The notes under the pieces were generated by a model. It made no database searches, was not told where the DNA came from, and was given only the letters and a program-made list of their open reading frames with translations. This document shows positions 59,124-64,000 of a stretch of DNA of 64,000 nt, piece after piece. Where the stretch lies: assembly GCA_903901975.1 (NCBI GenBank), contig CAIUTB010000129.1, forward strand, positions 49,605-113,604, in the 5' to 3' direction. This DNA is from an uncultured Bacteroidales bacterium. Its GTDB lineage: Bacteria; Bacteroidota; Bacteroidia; Bacteroidales; Paludibacteraceae. The stretch's first letter is position 1, and every line of letters starts with the position of its first letter. The translations under genes were made by a program, and so were the position numbers.

Positions 59124-61112
59124 ATGCAATACGACTTAAGTTCAAAAATCACGCTGGAACGAACTCCTGAAAGGTATTTCCGTCCCGGTGACATGATAGA
59201 AAGTCTGCGTCAGACACGTTATGAAAAACTACGAACCAGCATCTATGCAGATACCATAGAAGGAGCACGTTCCATAGCCCAAAAAGTTGCCACACTTATC
59301 CGAGAAAAGGAAAAACAGGGAGAACGCTGTATTTTAGGGCTTTCGGGAGGTTTTTCTCCACTCGGTATTTACGAAGAACTGGTGAGAATGCACGAAGAAG
59401 AGGGTTTGAGTTTTGCCGATGTCATTGTGTTCAATGTTTCCGAGTTTTTTCCGGTAAATTCAGTTGAATGTCACTCCAATGCAAAATTAATCAGAACGAA
59501 TCTACTCGACAAAGTCGATTTTATTCCGGAAAACTTTTACACTCCCGATTCAACTGTAAATCGTTCGAATGTTTATGACTTTTGCCGTCATTACGAAGAA
59601 CTGATTGAACAATACGAAGGATTAGATTTGGTTTTGGTTAGTGTGGGTTTAGTAGGGAATATAGCATACAATGAACCCGGCTCACAAATAAGTACACTCA
59701 CACGTTTGATGTTACTGGATGTAGAATCGCAACGTGATTTGAAGCGTTTTTACAGCTCGGTTTCCGAAATTCCCTCGAGTGCAATAACTATGGGGCTTTC
59801 AACCTTACTGAATGCCAAACAGCTAATTCTGCTCGCATGGGGAGAAAATAAGTCAGCCATTTTGAAAGAAGTGATTGAGGGAAAAACGGATGACAACGTA
59901 CCGGCATCGTTCCTACAGTTGCACAAAAATGCCATGGCTGCCATTGATTTGAGTGCTGCGCAACAATTAACCCGCATCAGTCACCCCTGGCTGGTAGGTC
60001 CGTGCGAATGGACTGATATGCTTATCCGTCGCGCCATTGTATGGCTTTGCAACGAAACTGATAAGCCAATTTTAAAACTGACTAACAAAGACTATAATCA
60101 TCATGGACTGGACGAATTACTTTCACTTTTCGGTTCGGCATATAATGTAAATATAAAGATATTCAACGATTTACAACATACCATCACCGGTTGGCCGGGT
60201 GGAAAACCAAATGCCGATGACTCAGACCGACCTGAACGTGCAAAACCATATCCTAAACGTATTGTGATATTTAGTCCTCATCCAGATGATGACGTAATTT
60301 CGATGGGAGGAACATTTCAGCGACTAGTAGATCAGAATCACGAAGTGCATATTGCCTATCAAACTTCTGGTAATATAGCCGTTGGCGATGAAGAAGTAAT
60401 CCGTTACATCTCACTGATGCTAAATGTTATTGACCGCTTTGAAGCAACAAATGCTGTAATTCAACCAAAATATGCTCAGATACTTCATTTTCTTACTAAG
60501 GAAAAGCAGGCAGGTGAACCCGATACAGCAGATGTTCTCTATATTAAGGCGCAAATTCGGAGAGAAGAAGCTCGTTCAGCTTGCCGGTTTGTGCGAGTAA
60601 GACCCGAAAATATCCATTTTCTGGATCTTCCGTTTTATGAAACTGGTAAAGTACAAAAAGGCAAACTAAAAGACATTGATATACTTAAAGTGATTGAGTT
60701 GCTTGATGAAGTCCAGCCTCATCAGATTTTCGTGGCCGGCGACCTGGCTGATCCTCATGGAACCCATAAAGTTTGTTTAAATGCTGCATTGGGAGCTATT
60801 CACGAGCTGAAAGCTAAAGAATGGATGAAAGAATGCCGAATTTGGATGTATCGTGGTGCTTGGGCTGAATGGGAAATTGACCATATTGAAATGGCTGTGC
60901 CAATTAGCCCGGAGCAACTACGCAGGAAACGGAATGCTATTCTGAAACATCAGTCACAAATGGAAAGTGCACCATTCCTGGGAAATGATGAACGTTTGTT
61001 CTGGCAACGTGCCGAAGAACGAAATCAGGCAACAGCAAATTTATACAACAAATTAGGACTTGCTTCTTATGAGGCTATTGAGGCTTTTGTGGAATACCGA
61101 ATTATAGAATGA
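59124..61112 (+). CDS. NagB-like domain fused to PIG-L/LmbE-type deacetylase
   Basis: N-term LGLSGGFSPLGIYEELV...FNVSEFFPVN...SVGLVGNIAYNEPGSQ; C-term RIVIFSPHPDDDVISMGGTFQRLVDQNHEVHIAYQTSGN...DPHGTHKVC. Confidence 0.92.
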   Translation: MQYDLSSKITLERTPERYFRPGDMIESLRQTRYEKLRTSIYADTIEGARSIAQKVATLIREKEKQGERCILGLSGGFSPLGIYEELVRMHEEEGLSFADVIVFNVSEFFPVNSVECHSNAKLIRTNLLDKVDFIPENFYTPDSTVNRSNVYDFCRHYEELIEQYEGLDLVLVSVGLVGNIAYNEPGSQISTLTRLMLLDVESQRDLKRFYSSVSEIPSSAITMGLSTLLNAKQLILLAWGENKSAILKEVIEGKTDDNVPASFLQLHKNAMAAIDLSAAQQLTRISHPWLVGPCEWTDMLIRRAIVWLCNETDKPILKLTNKDYNHHGLDELLSLFGSAYNVNIKIFNDLQHTITGWPGGKPNADDSDRPERAKPYPKRIVIFSPHPDDDVISMGGTFQRLVDQNHEVHIAYQTSGNIAVGDEEVIRYISLMLNVIDRFEATNAVIQPKYAQILHFLTKEKQAGEPDTADVLYIKAQIRREEARSACRFVRVRPENIHFLDLPFYETGKVQKGKLKDIDILKVIELLDEVQPHQIFVAGDLADPHGTHKVCLNAALGAIHELKAKEWMKECRIWMYRGAWAEWEIDHIEMAVPISPEQLRRKRNAILKHQSQMESAPFLGNDERLFWQRAEERNQATANLYNKLGLASYEAIEAFVEYRIIE

Positions 61113-61280
61113 AACTTAACTATCACTCTCTGATAAATTAGTTTTTCTAAACAGGAAAGGATGTTTGATTTAAAAGTCATTCATCCTTTCTTTAATATTA
61201 AAGTTTAGCAGGAACTCAATTTGTACCGAATATTGGTTCTTGTAGATACATATATAAGACGATTTACATAATATAGTAAG

Positions 61281-61318
61281 CAAAAAACACCTACACACAA
61301 AATGTATGTAAGTGTTTG
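61281..61318 (-). terminator. Hairpin/terminator downstream of tRNA-Lys
   Basis: Minus strand aatcaaacacttacatacattttgtgtgtaggtgttttttg, near-identical to the element after tRNA-Asn. Confidence 0.75.
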
Positions 61319-61330
61319 ATTTTCAGAGAG

Positions 61331-61403
61331 TGACTCAGGAGGGGTTCGAACCCTCGACCCACAGATTAAGAGTCTGTTGCTCTACCAGCTGAGCTACTAA
61401 GTC
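61331..61403 (-). tRNA. tRNA-Lys(CTT)
   Basis: Minus strand gacttag-tagctcagctggtagagca-acaga-ctCTTaa-tctgt-gggtc-gagggttcgaacccctc-ctgagtc-a. Confidence 0.93.
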
Positions 61404-61540
61404 TGCTAAAAAAAATATGTATTGGTGGTGGTTTTCAGTGCTTTATATCCTTTATTCCTCTTTACTCTACTAATTGCAAAAGTTAAAAAAACCTTTAAAA
61501 ATAACCAAAAACGATATAAAATAGTACTTTTGTTCGACAG

Positions 61541-62779
61541 ATGTTTGACGGCTTGAAAATTATTAACTACCCGTCAAACATTTTCGGAACTTATAAAAAG
61601 TACATTATGGAAGCTGAACTAAGTTACAACTACAAAAACAAAACGCTCGATCCGGGCGAAAATTGCGAAGTAAAAATACAGTGTTATTTCAACCGGAAAT
61701 ACCGATACATTGACACCGGGATTTACATTGAACCGGAATACTGGGACAACTCCACAAATACGGTATCTAAAAAACACCCTCAGAGCCGCGTTATTGACCT
61801 CAGTTTAAGCAATAAGCTGAATGACCTACGGAACTACATTTACGACTACGAACGAACCGGAACGGCTGTTTTTGATTTTTCTGCGCTCGATCTCTACCAG
61901 CGAGGCTACAAAGATAGTATATATTTTTCAAAGTTCATACTTTCGGAGCTGGAAAATAACCGCACGACAATTGATGTTCTTACCTACAAAAAATACAAGT
62001 CTAACGCCGGAATACTTGCCCGCCTGATGCCCGATAAGCCGGTTTGTCTTATTACTACGGCCGATGTGGAAATACTGGATAAAAACCTACGTGCAAGCTA
62101 TGCCGAAAGCACAGTTTCGCGCTTCAATGTATTTGTACAGGAATATATCAAAAAAGCGATTAAAAAGAACCTGATCCGCGAAAATCCGTACATCCGGGCG
62201 GAACTGAACACCAATAGGGGCGAGGGCAAAAAAACGTTTCTGACCATGACCGAATTAGACAGAATTGAAAAACTGAAGCATCTGACCGATTATCAACTAA
62301 TTGTGCGCGACCGGTTTTTGTATTCATGCTATACCGGGCTGCGAATATCCGACAATTTGGCACTGACTAAAGATAAAATTACCCGAACCACCGCCGGGCT
62401 TACCGTGGATTTACACACTATTAAGGGTTACGGTGCTGACCTGATACATCCGCTTGCGCTGCTTTTCGATGGCTGTGCTGAACGAATAGCCTTAAAGTAT
62501 ATTGATAGTCAGGGTGAGTATCTTTTTCCGCGCCAAAAGGCGGATATAATAAACCAGGTGCTGCCGGTGCTTATGGATATGGCCGAAATTAAAAAGGCGG
62601 TAACATTTCACACCGCCCGGCACACTTGCGCCTCCAATATGGCCGAAATTACACAAAATCCGTTTCTGCTGATGAATATAATGGGATGGAAAGATATACG
62701 AATAGCAATGAACTACGTGCATAGTAGCCCCGAAGCTACCCGCCGACAACTGGAGGTATATGCCGGAAAATGGAACTAA
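61541..62779 (+). CDS. Tyrosine recombinase/site-specific integrase (Arm-binding, SAM-like and catalytic domains)
   Basis: YSCYTGLRISDNLAL (catalytic R), HTARHTCASNMAEI (HxxR), IMGWKDIRIAMNYVH (H/W...Y). Confidence 0.93.
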   Translation: MFDGLKIINYPSNIFGTYKKYIMEAELSYNYKNKTLDPGENCEVKIQCYFNRKYRYIDTGIYIEPEYWDNSTNTVSKKHPQSRVIDLSLSNKLNDLRNYIYDYERTGTAVFDFSALDLYQRGYKDSIYFSKFILSELENNRTTIDVLTYKKYKSNAGILARLMPDKPVCLITTADVEILDKNLRASYAESTVSRFNVFVQEYIKKAIKKNLIRENPYIRAELNTNRGEGKKTFLTMTELDRIEKLKHLTDYQLIVRDRFLYSCYTGLRISDNLALTKDKITRTTAGLTVDLHTIKGYGADLIHPLALLFDGCAERIALKYIDSQGEYLFPRQKADIINQVLPVLMDMAEIKKAVTFHTARHTCASNMAEITQNPFLLMNIMGWKDIRIAMNYVHSSPEATRRQLEVYAGKWN

Positions 62780-62826
62780 AAAACAGTTATTTATAAAGTA
62801 TTATAAATAACAAAAGTGTAAGCATG

Positions 62827-62862
62827 AAAAAACCCGCTATTTTGTAGCGGGTTTTTTGTTAT
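62827..62862. terminator. Bidirectional terminator between integrase and convergent gene
   Basis: aaaa-aacccgcta-ttttg-tagcgggtt-tttt, perfect 9-bp stem with A/T tracts on both sides. Confidence 0.85.
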
Positions 62863-63321
62863 TTTTTTGATAATTGGTATAATTGTAACTGAGTGAAGTA
62901 TTTAAATAATGCTTCGCTATATGTCTTATAAAAACCCTGATCGTTTTCAGGGAATTGGCTATTGTATAAATAAATCATTTTTTTACTGCTGTTTTGATTT
63001 ATAATAGGCAAACATAAATATCTATTAGCTGTATTTAATTGCCCTATTCGGTTTAAAGCAATTTTTTTGTAATGTATTATGGTAGCAGCTATTTCATTGT
63101 TTTCAGTTCTTAATAACAAAATAAACTCGAAACTATAATTGTGATTCAAATATTCGGCAGATGATTTCAAAAATGTCAAATCTTTATACCCTGACTTCAT
63201 ATCAAGACTATTGTTTTTCTCAATAACGTAGCCATTCGCACAATAATTAAACTCCTCTAAAGTTGTTTGACTAAAACAAGAAATAGAAAAGACAACAAAT
63301 AAAATGTGTTATTTTTTTCAT
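62859..63321 (-). pseudogene. Small secreted protein gene with apparent frameshift in the signal peptide (intact ORF 62859-63200)
   Basis: ATG at 63321 gives MKKITHFICCLFYFLF*; the +1 frame gives HILFVVFSISCFSQTTLEEFNYCANGYVIEKNNSLD, which runs straight into MKSGYKDLTFL... Confidence 0.55.
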
Positions 63322-63325
63322 ATTC

Positions 63326-63829
63326 CTAATTTTTAGTTAGTGTTATTTTTGCGCTCCCGGATATTGTGCCGGATAAGTTGCCGTTGCTCCACGATCCTGT
63401 ATAAGTTTGATTAATTATTATATTGGATGTTGAATAAGAAATGGTTCTATCCATGCCTAAATTAATTGTATATCCATTTAATTTTCTTGTTTGTTGATAT
63501 AGAGTACTATAACTACAAACCCAATCTTTACCGCTAACTGTGACTAAATCTCCCGCAATATAAATAGCCCCATCTGATACTAAGCTTTTTGTTATTTTTA
63601 TTGTAGATGTTGTATTTGATGCATATATAATTAAACTATCATTAGTCATATTTACAGGCCATGAAGTTTGGCGGGTATTTGCATCTTTCATTAAATATAA
63701 GATACCATCACTTGTACAGCTATATGTACCGACCATTGAATTAGCAGATTGTAAATCGGTATTAACCGGAGTACATGAAACGAGTGCAAAAACAAACACT
63801 ATCAAATAAATAATCTTTTTCATAAGCAT
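63326..63829 (-). CDS. Small hypothetical lipoprotein
   Basis: MKKIIYLIVFVFALVSCTPVNTD lipobox; rest all-beta-like, no recognised family. Confidence 0.7.
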   Translation of the reverse strand: MLMKKIIYLIVFVFALVSCTPVNTDLQSANSMVGTYSCTSDGILYLMKDANTRQTSWPVNMTNDSLIIYASNTTSTIKITKSLVSDGAIYIAGDLVTVSGKDWVCSYSTLYQQTRKLNGYTINLGMDRTISYSTSNIIINQTYTGSWSNGNLSGTISGSAKITLTKN

Positions 63830-63835
63830 ACAATT

Positions 63836-64000
63836 TTAGTTTAAATGAATATGCAAATTTAGGATTATATTTTTACATATACAACTACAATTATAAAAAT
63901 CTACTTCTCCACCCCCATCAGTAGAAGAAAGAACTATATCAGACTGGATTTGGCAATCTTCAAAGCAAGGAGAAGCTGCAGCAAAACCTCCAGCGGAGCC
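63836..64000 (-). CDS. 3' end of a Cys-rich ORF (5' part beyond the window)
   Basis: Minus strand GSAGGFAAASPCFEDCQIQSDIVLSSTDGGGEVDFYNCSCICKNIILNLHIHLN*, open to the edge. Confidence 0.4.
   Translation of the reverse strand, partial: GSAGGFAAASPCFEDCQIQSDIVLSSTDGGGEVDFYNCSCICKNIILNLHIHLN

Overview
The window is a Bacteroidota (Bacteroidales-like) chromosome segment. From left to right it contains:
(1) Minus-strand genes: partial glutathione peroxidase, a BspA-like LRR lipoprotein, a PspC/GIN-type protein with a PadR regulator, a five-gene TolC/HlyD/MacB-like efflux operon, an EamA transporter and a PfkB kinase.
(2) A tRNA-Asn(GTT).
(3) A ~47 kb co-oriented polysaccharide utilization locus (PUL), about 13.6-61.1 kb. 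It encodes a hybrid two-component regulator, two GH29 fucosidases, a Ser-type sulfatase, four PL8-like lyases, a GH2, a GH105, two pectate-lyase-superfamily beta-helix proteins, three other beta-helix proteins, SusC/SusD, a SusE-position lipoprotein, a GH88, and an N-acetylhexosamine catabolic tail (NahK-like, NagB, NagB-like/PIG-L fusion).
(4) A tRNA-Lys(CTT), a tyrosine recombinase and small secreted or lipoprotein ORFs that look like the start of an accessory region.
The most notable observations are: a PUL whose enzyme set suggests a fucosylated, sulfated, uronic-acid/HexNAc polysaccharide; paralogous enzyme pairs in which one copy has a T9SS-like C-terminal domain and the other does not; a candidate regulatory motif at identical spacing from the -7 element in three PUL promoters; a NagB-like domain lacking three catalytic residues fused to a PIG-L deacetylase; REPIN-like CCCCTAAAGGGG pairs in three junctions of one efflux operon, one of them inside a coding sequence; a hairpin shared downstream of two different tRNAs; and an unlisted 54-aa small ORF. 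All family names come from motif recognition by eye. No searches were run.
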